DNA from: Nyssa sinensis
Lineage: Eukaryota; Streptophyta; Magnoliopsida; Cornales; Nyssaceae
Length of the DNA stretch: 64,000 nucleotides
Reading direction: 5' to 3'
Assembly (NCBI GenBank): GCA_008638375.1
Contig: CM018032.1
Location: 55,039,882 to 55,103,881, forward strand
In this document: piece after piece, positions 1 through 8,366 of the stretch
Position numbering within the stretch: the stretch's first letter is position 1
How the letters are laid out: every line of letters begins with the position of its first letter
Notes under the pieces: model-generated
Database searches by the model: none
Told to the model about the DNA's origin: nothing
What the model saw: the letters and a program-made list of their open reading frames with translations, nothing else
Position numbers and translations under genes: made by a program

Positions 1-762
1 AGTGATATAAGTACACATTTTTTACGTAGTTGATGAGTTCGGTCAATCATAAAGTGAACCATTTATTTGATCCTAATCTAAATTTTTAAGTTTTGTATCT
101 TTTATTTTTATTTTTTTATTTATCTATCAATTGTTATTTTATCTAGTCGAACTTAATAAATTAACAAATTTTAAAATATGTTGAAATTTAACTTGATCGA
201 ATGAATCATTATTCTACCAAACTCAAATTCTTCATAAATGGTTTGATTCATTAGCACCCATTGATATTGCACAATTATATTGTCCTATTACATCGTCCAA
301 ATTACTCAAGTATCATTATATTCGTTTAAAATATTTATTTTAATACATACAACCACTTTGTCTTAGATTTTATATCCGTTTAGACGAGTTTCAGATTGTC
401 AAGATTTACTGATTGTGAGAAACAGTACTAATGAGAAGAAATGTCGATGGAAAGACACATGAATATTTGATAAAAATTATCTAAAAATAATTATGAGATA
501 TGATTTTTTTTTTTTAAATATATTTATTGTCTTCTATTAATTTATATTAAATATATAATATGCATTATGGAATATGAGTAGGAATAAATTAGTAAAATTA
601 ACAATTCAAATTAACTTTTGCACCAGAAACACTTGAAAGGTCCTTTTGTTACAAAGTGAAAAATCACATTTGGAGCATGGACCCCACATGCAAACATAAT
701 TTTGATAAAATAATATTTTTTTTCCAAAGAAAGTATTATCCTAGCTTGTTAGAATTGGATTC
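1..762. other. AT-rich intergenic DNA, no gene seen
   Basis: No coding segment, RNA gene or clear repeat is recognised here. The stretch is AT-rich with homopolymer runs, and it ends at the target-site duplication (763-767, GGGAC) of the first retrotransposon. Confidence 0.6.
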
Positions 763-903
763 GGGACTGATATACCACTATGTGACACACCAACCACTGC
801 ATGACACGTGCAACCGCAAGATCGGTTCACGACTCATAATAGAGCTCAGGCTCGGCCACATAACTTGTGCTCGGTCGCTTAGTCAAGTTCGGCCTTATAA
901 TCT

Positions 904-997
904 GTGTTCGGCCATTCAGCTCATGCTCGGCCTTTCAGCTAGTGCTCGGCCATTCAGCTCGTGCTCAGCCTTTCAGCTTGTGCTCGGCCTTTCAGAG
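904..997 (+). repeat. Five 19-bp tandem repeats in the LTR U3
   Basis: Five near-identical 19-bp units of the form TGCTCGGCCTTTCAGCTNG follow one another about 280 bp upstream of the TATA box. The same block lies at 10903-10996 in the 3' LTR. Repeats placed like this in U3 often act as enhancers, which is an inference here. Related CTCGGCC words also occur just upstream of the block. Confidence 0.8.
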
Positions 998-1278
998 CAG
1001 ACCTACAGAGGCCGAGCACGTATCTCTAGAGAAGATCTACTTATCTGCAAAGCTTACAGGTCCGAACATAGACCTTCGGTGTAACACACTGCTATTCAAA
1101 GATCATCACCGCCTTAATATATGCCGAGCAGAGAATAAGGAAACAGTCTTTTACAAGGAAACCACCACTCATGGTTATCTCTATTTGATGCAATATTCTA
1201 CAAGGTAACTACTATCTCCGATGCTCAAATCCCTACTTTCATGGCTCCAAATCCTAATCAACTTAGGAGATCCATTGC

Positions 1279-1286
1279 CTATAAAT
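1279..1286 (+). promoter_or_regulatory. Probable LTR TATA box of element 1
   Basis: The LTR contains CTATAAATTC. It is the best TATA match downstream of the U3 repeats, and transcription would begin about 30 bp further on. The 3' LTR has the same box at 11278-11285, so it could drive transcription into the DNA right of the element. Confidence 0.6.
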
Positions 1287-1381
1287 TCAACCCTAAAGGT
1301 ACGCTTTATGCCATGCTCATTATTTGGCTTTGATTACAAGTCTTTCAGTTCAATTTATTGACTTAAGCATCGGAGCGGCTA

Positions 1382-1402
1382 CCGCCGGAGCCAACCCGGT
1401 GG
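1382..1402 (+). other. Conserved GC-rich hairpin in the LTR (R/U5)
   Basis: CCGCCGG (1382-1388) can pair with CCGGTGG (1396-1402), one pair being G-U. Element 2 keeps a perfect version at the equivalent place, with CCACCGG pairing with CCGGTGG. The copy in the 3' LTR is at 11381-11401. The fold lies downstream of the TATA box, so it should be in the RNA leader. Confidence 0.5.
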
Positions 1403-1481
1403 TCCTCTGATCTTCTGTTTCGAGTGTTTCGCAGGGAGCCGAGCTTGGATCTCACGTGGGCCAAAAAGTGCAGCATCAGTT

Positions 1482-1499
1482 TGGCGCCGTCTGTGGGAA
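1482..1499 (+). other. Primer-binding site of element 1
   Basis: TGGCGCCGTCTGTGGGAA begins three bases after the LTR. TGG pairs with the CCA end of a tRNA, as expected of a minus-strand primer site. I do not name the tRNA from memory. Confidence 0.8.
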
Positions 1500-1558
1500 T
1501 CGACAATCACCAAGTGCTCTACTCAATCTAAGCTCATCTTTCGTCTATCAGAGGGATT

Positions 1559-3838
1559 ATGGCCCCCAACTTGCGACCCAGGAATAACACTCAAAACCCT
1601 CATCCACAACCAGCTACCGGACGAGGAAGAGGGCGAGTGAATAACCCTGCACAGGAAGAACTAATCGAAACTAGGCGGCAGAACCAGTTGCTACGGGAAC
1701 AGCTTTTGACCATGACCAGGACCCTGGCAATGTTCACCCAGAATCATGAAACCAATCCTCAAAATCCACCCGTTGTCACTCAACAGCAGCAGCCTCCTGC
1801 GGCCGCCGGTGTTCATATAGACCCCCAGCCGTCGTCGGCAGCCGGTCGAGGGATTCCCGCCTTTGTCCCAGAGGTCCATTATCGAAGTACTACCCGACCC
1901 CCCGTCCCGGGGGCCTCGGGAGTAAACTACGTTCCACAAGGATCACCTCCTCGAGTAGTTCCTGTACCACCAGTACCAGAAAATCAGAATAACCCTCCGG
2001 TAGCAGGCCAAGATCAGCCTACCCATATAGGCCCTGAGGCCGTGAGACCTGCCTCGCAGCAACCCGTTCTACCAAGAGGGTCAGTAAGAGCCGAGGAAGT
2101 TGCTGAATCAATAGACCGTACTGCTATCATAAGGGGTGCCCAGTATCCAGAACAGGACGAGCTGGCCAGATTGCTCGGGAGGTCGGCCACCCCGTTCACC
2201 AATGCTGTCATGGCCGAGGAAAGACCCAAGAAATTTATCGTCCCCAAATTCACCCCTTATGATGGGACCGGGGACCCGGGGGACCACCTCTCCCACTACC
2301 AGCACACCATGGCTTTGCACGGCGCTTCTGATGCCTTCTTATGCAGAACGTTCGTAACCAGCCTCAATGGTACCGCCCTAAAGTGGTTCCACCACCTCCC
2401 GCCGAACTCAGTATCTGGCTTTTATGAGCTCGGCAGAAGGTTCTTGGACAGATTCATGACTAGCAGGAGGCTAAGAAAGGGTCCGGAATTCCTTCTGAAC
2501 ATAAAGCAAACGAGGGAAGAATCGCTGAGGGGGTATATAGCACGTTTTAACGCCGAGCTCACTGAGGTAACAGATTGCAGCCCCGGTTTCCTAGTAGCTG
2601 CTCTAGCCGCTGGACTTGCTCAAGGAGGGTTTAGAGACTCCCTGACCAAAAGCCCCCCAGCGGACATGGCAGCACTCATGGACCGTGCAAGGAAGTACAT
2701 CAACCTGGAAGAGGCCAGGGACACCTCTAGAAAGGTCAAAGAACAAGCTCAGAAAGACGATCACAAGAAAGATAGTCAAAAGAAGGACACCAGCTCGGCC
2801 AGGAAGAGAGTCAGGAGCCCAGAAAAAAGGGGGGCCCCCAGAACCTCCTTCAATTCTGGACTAAGGGAATTCAACCACTTCACTCCTCTAAACGCCTCTC
2901 CGTACAACATATTGAAGCAAGTAAGATCTCGAGAAAATATGAGATGGCCGGAGCCTTTGAAAGGAGACCCCAGCTATCGAGATCAGACCAAATATTGTGA
3001 CTTTCACAAAGACCGAGGGCACACAACCAATACCTGCAAAGCTCTCAAGCATGAGATTGAGCAGCTAATAAGGAGAGGAAGGCTGCAGGAGTTCGTCAAG
3101 CAGGACGGAGGACAAAACCCCCGTGACGAACGACCCCAGCAGAGAAAAACCGACCAGAGGCAGGAGCAGAAAGGAGGCAGGAACGAACCCCCACAGAACA
3201 ATCAGGTGATCTATGTCTTACATGCAGATTCCCCTGCAACAGGCACCTCTAACAGGTCAAGAAAACGATATGCTCGGGAGGCCAGGTCCGCTCCCAACAT
3301 CATGCAGGTCGCTAACTTGGAGAAAAGGTTAAAGCCCTTGCCGGAAATCCAGTTTACGGATCACGACCTTAGGGGAGTTCATTGTCCTCACAGCGACGCC
3401 CTGGTTATCTCCCTTAAGGTCGCCAACTTCGATATCCGGAGAGTTCTCGTCGACACTGGCTGTTCGACCAATGTACTGTTCTACGACCCTTTCAAGCATA
3501 TGAAGCTCGATCCCAATACCATTAAGCCCACGAGCATAATCATGACAGGCTTTGATGGAAACACTAACACTCCACTAGGAAGGGTCGATCTGGCCACCAC
3601 TGCGGGTGAAGGGGACGGACAGAAGACCACGATAGCCGAGTACATGGTCATAAAAGCCAAATCTCCCTACAACGTCATAGTTGGAAGGCCCTGGCTACAT
3701 GAGATGGGAGCGGTCACCTCAACCCTCCACCAATGCTTAAAATACATTCACAATCAGACAGTCTATTCCATCAGAGGATGCCAACCGACCTCCCGAGAGT
3801 GCCACGCCCTCGCACTCAAAGCTAAGGCCCCCAAATAG
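1559..3838 (+). CDS. gag: Gag-protease polyprotein of element 1
   Basis: The 759-residue product should form the virus-like particle and carry the processing protease. It starts at the first ATG after the primer-binding site. Residues 1-220 are Pro/Gln-rich. About 222-390 form a retrotransposon gag domain (conserved stretches around KFIVPKF and YIARFNAELTE). Residues 480-493 are a zinc-knuckle-like CX2HX4HX4C with His in the second ligand place (C480, H483, H488, C493). From about 600 there is an aspartic protease with active-site DTG at 632-634 and the downstream VIVGRPWL stretch. The frame ends in TAG and pol follows in the same frame. Particle assembly is inferred from family membership. 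Confidence 0.93.
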   Translation: MAPNLRPRNNTQNPHPQPATGRGRGRVNNPAQEELIETRRQNQLLREQLLTMTRTLAMFTQNHETNPQNPPVVTQQQQPPAAAGVHIDPQPSSAAGRGIPAFVPEVHYRSTTRPPVPGASGVNYVPQGSPPRVVPVPPVPENQNNPPVAGQDQPTHIGPEAVRPASQQPVLPRGSVRAEEVAESIDRTAIIRGAQYPEQDELARLLGRSATPFTNAVMAEERPKKFIVPKFTPYDGTGDPGDHLSHYQHTMALHGASDAFLCRTFVTSLNGTALKWFHHLPPNSVSGFYELGRRFLDRFMTSRRLRKGPEFLLNIKQTREESLRGYIARFNAELTEVTDCSPGFLVAALAAGLAQGGFRDSLTKSPPADMAALMDRARKYINLEEARDTSRKVKEQAQKDDHKKDSQKKDTSSARKRVRSPEKRGAPRTSFNSGLREFNHFTPLNASPYNILKQVRSRENMRWPEPLKGDPSYRDQTKYCDFHKDRGHTTNTCKALKHEIEQLIRRGRLQEFVKQDGGQNPRDERPQQRKTDQRQEQKGGRNEPPQNNQVIYVLHADSPATGTSNRSRKRYAREARSAPNIMQVANLEKRLKPLPEIQFTDHDLRGVHCPHSDALVISLKVANFDIRRVLVDTGCSTNVLFYDPFKHMKLDPNTIKPTSIIMTGFDGNTNTPLGRVDLATTAGEGDGQKTTIAEYMVIKAKSPYNVIVGRPWLHEMGAVTSTLHQCLKYIHNQTVYSIRGCQPTSRECHALALKAKAPK

Positions 3839-3844
3839 CAATTA
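3836..3844 (+). other. Probable stop-codon readthrough site between gag and pol
   Basis: The gag stop is TAG CAA TTA, and the frame downstream is open straight into pol without a shift. UAG-CAA-UUA matches the UAG-CAR-YYA context known from tobamovirus-type readthrough. Element 2 has the identical nine bases at the same junction (15905-15913). The likely role is to make a small fraction of Gag-Pol from the same RNA. No frameshift is needed. Confidence 0.75.
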
Positions 3845-6800
3845 CTGCACGCCCGTGTGTGCAAGGATGCAATCTACCCTTGCTGTCACGAGGCAGAAGA
3901 CTGTCCCTCCAAAATTGAAGAACCATTGAGCCCCAGAGGAAGGGATAGCAGAGCCAAGCCTATAGGGGAGCCTATTAAAGTCCTGGTCAGCTCAGAGGAT
4001 CAGGGACGTTACCTACAGATAGGTCCCGACCTGACACATACCGAGCAGGATGAGCTGGTCAAGTTTTTGAAGAAAAACCTCTCCGTATTTGCCTGGGAGA
4101 CAAGCGACATGGAAGGGATAGATCCCGACCTGATCACGCACAGACTAATGGTGGATCCAGACCATCCACCAGTGAGACAAAAGAGAAGGCCTCTCGCTCC
4201 AGAACGGCATCAGGTCATCAACGACGAGGTTCAAAGGTTGCTCAACTCCAACATGATACGAGAGGTATCTTATCCTGATTGGTTGGCCAACACTGTTCTG
4301 GTCAAGAAGAAGAATGGTAAATGGAGAGTCTGTGTCGACTACACAGATCTCAACAAAGCATGCCCAAAGGATAGCTTCCCTCTTCCACGAATAGATCAGT
4401 TAGTCGATGCAACTGCAGGGCACGAGCTCATGAGCTTCATGGATGCTTATTCTGGGTACAATCAAATACAGATGCATCCTCCCGATCAAGAGAAGACTTC
4501 ATTCATCACCGAACGAGGTCTCTATTGCTACAAAGTGATGCCGTTCGGACTAAAGAATGCTGGAGCTACCTACCAACGTCTTGTTAATAAGATGTTCGGC
4601 TCCTTGATCGGCGGCACTATGGAAGTTTATATCGACGATATGCTGGTCAAGAGCCTAAGGAAGAGCAGTCATCTCCAACACCTAGCACAAACCTTCGACA
4701 TCCTCAGACAATATAAAATGAAGCTCAATCCCTCAAAGTGCACCTTTGGTGTAACAAAAGGGAAGTTCCTTGGGTACATAGTCTCTCAAAGAGGTATAGA
4801 AGCAGACCCGACTCAGATCGGGGCTCTGATCGGACTGAAATCCCCAAAGGCCCGAAAGGACATTCAAGCTCTGAACGGCCGGATAGCAGCTCTCAGCAGA
4901 TTCATCTCCAAATCCACGGATCGGTGTCTACCCTTCTTCAAGGCTCTGAAAGGTAACAAATCTTTGCAATGGACTGACGAGTGTGAAAAATCCTTTCAGG
5001 AACTCAAAAGATACTTGGCTTCGCCCGAGCTCTTATCAAAACCAATCCAAGGAGAAAGGCTGCTTCTCTATCTCGCAGTCTCTGAGAACGCTGTCAGTTC
5101 GGTACTGGTTAGGCAGGACAGGAGCATGCAGAGGCCCATCTTCTATGTCAGCAAGGCATTACTAGACACAGAAAAGAGGTACCCCGAAATTGAGAAGCTA
5201 GCCCTTGCTCTCATAGTTTCTGCACGGAAGCTGAGACCATACTTCCAAGCACATCCCATAGAAATTCCGACTGCCTACCCACTGAAAGCAGTCCTAAGAA
5301 AACCAGAAGTATCAGGACGGTTGGTCAAGTGGTCAGTGGAACTGGGGGAGTTCGATTTGTCCTATATTCCACGAGTCTCAATTAAAGGGCAAGCCTTGGC
5401 AGACTTCGTCGCAGAATTCACTCCCGCGCTGCTAGGCAAAGCTCAAGTCTCAGACGAGGTGGGGACTTGGAAGTTGTATGCTGATGGATCATCCACCGAC
5501 CGAGGTGCCGGAGCAGGGCTAGTACTACACTCTCCTGATGGACTTACAACCGAAAGGGCAATTAGCTTGGGGTTCAGAGCCTCCAACAACGAAGCGGAAT
5601 ATGAGGCCCTTATCTTAGGAATGAAGCTAGCTCAGGAGTGCGAGGTACAGAGCCTCGAGGTATTTTCCGACTCCCAACTGGTGGTTAGCCAGGTTCAAGG
5701 AGAATATGCCATCAAGGATGAAAGAATGCTCCGATATTCGGAACTAGTCAACTTGCTAAAACATTCCTTCCGAGCATTCTCAATCCAAAAAATAGAAAGA
5801 GGACAGAACAGCCGAGCCGATGCTTTAGCAAACATGGCATCTCACATGAAAACGGGGGTGGAGTCAACGATAAAGTTCTCTCACCAGCCAAGGCCTAGCA
5901 CCGAGGAGATCCAGGTCGCCCAAGTCACGGAGCAGCCTCAGAACTGGATGACTCCTATACTCCAATACCTGGAGGAGGGACTCCTCCCAGAAGACAGGAA
6001 TAAGGCAAAAAGAATCCGGATCAGAGCAGCTCGGTATCTTGTCCTTAACGGAAAACTCTACCGAAGGTCTTACACTCAGCCATTGTTAAAATGCCTAACA
6101 CCTGAAGAGTCTCAATATGTCTTGGCAGAAATCCATGAAGGAATCTGTGGAAATCACAATGGGGGGAGAACCATAGCCCACCGAGCTCTAACCCAAGGCT
6201 ACTACTGGCCTGGGATGCTGAAGGAAGCAAAGGAATATACTCGAAAGTGTGACAAATGCCAGAGGTTCGCTCCTTATCAGCATCAGCCGCAACATGAGCT
6301 CGTCCCCATTACTAGCCCATGGCCCTTTGCACAGTGGGGGATGGACATCATAGGACCATTACCTAAAGCCAAGCCGAACAGGAGATACCTATTGGTGGCT
6401 GTTGACTACTTTTCAAAATGGGCCGAAGCAGAGCCACTGACTCGCATCACTGAAAAAGAGATAAAGAGTTTTACTTGGAAAAATATAGTCTGCAGGTTCG
6501 GCATACCTCATGTGATCGTCTCAGATAATGGCACGCAGTTCACTGGGAAAATATTCAAGAAATTCTGCCAGGACCTAAACATCAAACAGCACTTCTCCTC
6601 CCCTGGTCATCCTCAGGCCAACGGGCAGGCCGAGGTCACCAACCGAACTATCCTCGACGCTCTCAAGAAAAGATTAGAGGAAGCGAAAGGGAGATGGGTT
6701 GAAGAACTCCCTAGGGCACTCTGGGCCTACCGGACAACCAGGAGAACTCCAACATCGGAAACTCCCTTCTCCCTAGCCTACGGAACTGAGGCAGTAATCC

Positions 6801-7180
6801 CTGTTGAGGTCGGCATGCCGACCTTAAGGGCTGAGGCTTTCAACAAAGAAACCAATGACCAACAACTAGCAGAAAATTTGGATTTGCTCGAAGAAAGAAG
6901 AGAGCAGGCCGTAATCAGAATGGAAGCATATCAGCGCAGGATGGTTAACCGCTCAAAAATTGGCCTCAAACCTACCAATTTCCAAGTTGGGGACCTCGTC
7001 CTAAGAAGGGTTTTCCAGAACACCAAGGACCCCACCATGGGGAAGCTATCACCGAACTGGGAGGGTCCCTACAGAATTATCAAAACGGTTAGACCGACCA
7101 CTTATTGGTTGGAAAGCATGGATGGGAAACCTGTTCCCAGGCCTTGGAACATGGAACATTTGCGAAAATATTATCAATAA
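3839..7180 (+). CDS. pol: Pol polyprotein of element 1 (RT, two RNase H domains, integrase)
   Basis: The frame is continuous with gag after one TAG. The first in-frame ATG is well inside, so synthesis by readthrough is favoured. Reverse transcriptase spans about 4170-4960, with VDYTDLNKACP and the catalytic YIDD at 4628-4639. The usual Ty3 RNase H follows (about 5040-5430), but its first catalytic Asp is replaced (LYLAVSEN where YTDAS is usual). A second, archaeal-type RNase H (about 5460-5860) keeps its acidic set: ADGSS, NEAEYEAL, FSDSQ and ADALA. Integrase follows, with an HHCC finger (about 6130-6270) and D, D, E residues in WGMDIIGP, VSDNGTQF and NGQAEV. There is no chromodomain. The product should copy and insert the element. 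All key residues except those of the first RNase H look intact. Confidence 0.93.
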   Translation, partial: QLLHARVCKDAIYPCCHEAEDCPSKIEEPLSPRGRDSRAKPIGEPIKVLVSSEDQGRYLQIGPDLTHTEQDELVKFLKKNLSVFAWETSDMEGIDPDLITHRLMVDPDHPPVRQKRRPLAPERHQVINDEVQRLLNSNMIREVSYPDWLANTVLVKKKNGKWRVCVDYTDLNKACPKDSFPLPRIDQLVDATAGHELMSFMDAYSGYNQIQMHPPDQEKTSFITERGLYCYKVMPFGLKNAGATYQRLVNKMFGSLIGGTMEVYIDDMLVKSLRKSSHLQHLAQTFDILRQYKMKLNPSKCTFGVTKGKFLGYIVSQRGIEADPTQIGALIGLKSPKARKDIQALNGRIAALSRFISKSTDRCLPFFKALKGNKSLQWTDECEKSFQELKRYLASPELLSKPIQGERLLLYLAVSENAVSSVLVRQDRSMQRPIFYVSKALLDTEKRYPEIEKLALALIVSARKLRPYFQAHPIEIPTAYPLKAVLRKPEVSGRLVKWSVELGEFDLSYIPRVSIKGQALADFVAEFTPALLGKAQVSDEVGTWKLYADGSSTDRGAGAGLVLHSPDGLTTERAISLGFRASNNEAEYEALILGMKLAQECEVQSLEVFSDSQLVVSQVQGEYAIKDERMLRYSELVNLLKHSFRAFSIQKIERGQNSRADALANMASHMKTGVESTIKFSHQPRPSTEEIQVAQVTEQPQNWMTPILQYLEEGLLPEDRNKAKRIRIRAARYLVLNGKLYRRSYTQPLLKCLTPEESQYVLAEIHEGICGNHNGGRTIAHRALTQGYYWPGMLKEAKEYTRKCDKCQRFAPYQHQPQHELVPITSPWPFAQWGMDIIGPLPKAKPNRRYLLVAVDYFSKWAEAEPLTRITEKEIKSFTWKNIVCRFGIPHVIVSDNGTQFTGKIFKKFCQDLNIKQHFSSPGHPQANGQAEVTNRTILDALKKRLEEAKGRWVEELPRALWAYRTTRRTPTSETPFSLAYGTEAVIPVEVGMPTLRAEAFNKETNDQQLAENLDLLEERREQAVIRMEAYQRRMVNRSKIGLKPTNFQVGDLVLRRVFQNTKDPTMGKLSPNWEGPYRIIKTVRPTTYWLESMDGKPVPRPWNMEHLRKYYQ

Positions 7181-7211
7181 AGTACTTTCTTTTTATTTCA
7201 ACATCTTATGT

Positions 7212-7740
7212 GGTCCATCTCAATGTACAGACCTCTCAGGTCTGGTCCATCTCAAATGCACAGACTATAAGTCTGGTCCATCTTAATGCACAGGCTCAGG
7301 TCTGGTCCATCTCAATGTACAGACCTCTCAGGTCTGGTCCATCTCAAATGCACAGACTATAAGTCTGGTCCATCTTAATGCACAGGCTCAGGTCTGGTCC
7401 ATCTCAATGTACAGACCTCTCAGGTCTGGTCCATCTCAAATGCACAGACTATAAGTCTGGTCCATCTTAATGCACAGGCTCAGGTCTGGTCCATCTCAAT
7501 GCACAGACTATAAGTCTGGTCCATCTTAATGCACAGGCTCAGGTCTGGTCCATCTCAATGTACAGACCTCTCGGGTCTGGTCCATCTCAAATGCACAGAC
7601 TATAAGTCTGGTCCATCTTAATGCACAGGCTCAGGTCTGGTCCATCTCAAATGCACAGACTATAAGTCTGGTCCATCTCAATGTACATACATCTCAGATC
7701 TGGTCCATCTTAAAAAACAAAATCCCTAAGTCTGATCTAT
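7212..7740 (+). repeat. Tandem array of hairpin-forming 29-32-bp units after pol
   Basis: Three related units alternate, each starting GGTCCATCT: A (32 bp) with CAGACC-tctca-GGTCTG, B (31 bp) with CAGACT-ata-AGTCTG, and C (29 bp), weaker. They form A-B-C triplets of about 92 bp repeated several times, then degenerate near 7690-7740. Units A and B are perfect short inverted repeats, so either strand can form serial hairpins. The array lies between the ends of the convergent pol and antisense genes. Tat-type elements are known to carry tandem repeats in this 3' region. Confidence 0.9.
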
Positions 7741-7842
7741 CCTGACATATGAGGATGATGTTCTATTGCAAGAACACGAAACTAGGTGCCGGCAGTTATA
7801 AACAGGCGAGGATAACTCTAAGGGATCAGTCACACTGACCAT

Positions 7843-7843
<1 letters not shown>

Positions 7844-7888
<45 letters not shown>
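7844..7888 (+). repeat. 45-base A tract
   Basis: An uninterrupted run of 45 A lies between the hairpin array and the end of the antisense gene. In the antisense transcript it would read as poly-U. Element 2 has a shorter A run (about 19887-19900) in the comparable place. The exact length in the assembly may be unreliable. Confidence 0.9.
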
Positions 7889-7891
<3 letters not shown>

Positions 7892-8366
7892 TTACAAATA
7901 GAAGTCGCTCAGTTCGGCAATCAAGCTCAGGTTCCTGCTCTAAAAAATCTGAGTAATTATCCTGTATCGGTTTCTACGACTGACAATCAGAGATCAGATT
8001 GATTAGTTATTATTCAAGTCATCTTGCTTAAAATCCATGATTCAAAAACCCCTCCAATGTCAAGAGTTCGGCACAAGTTGGTTATTACTACACATTACTT
8101 CAGGATTGCCATAAGTAAGTTCTGGAGACAACCCATGGTCGGTAAAAACGATACTCTGGGTTCAGAGCAGGTTTACTTGTGTCATAATACAAGCCTCAAA
8201 GGCCGAAGTCCGTTCATACAAAACAAAACACTGATACATATTTAGAACAGAACTCAAGGATCACCAACAATCAAAGAAAGATAGAGACAAAAATTGAAGA
8301 GAAGATGTTTTCATTAATATTTGAGCTCGGTTACAAAAAGATGAAACAGGACTACAAAAGTTTTCC

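Larger units (their letters stand above)
768..1478 (+). repeat. 5' LTR of element 1
   Basis: This 711-bp LTR starts TGATATACC and ends GCAGCATCA. It matches 10767-11477 over its full length with no mismatch seen by eye. It holds a block of 19-bp tandem repeats in the upstream half, a TATA box at about 1279 and a GC-rich hairpin near the 3' end. Confidence 0.95.

Noticed and set aside
656..1208. Open frames of 142 and 113 codons in the LTR, repeated at 10781-11207
   Set aside because: They arise from the 19-bp tandem repeats of the LTR, overlap each other in different frames, and start in the flank or at non-ATG codons. No protein similarity is recognised.
7105..7362. 85-codon frame at the end of pol
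   Set aside because: It translates the repeat array after pol in another frame, and the repeat structure is explained by DNA hairpins.
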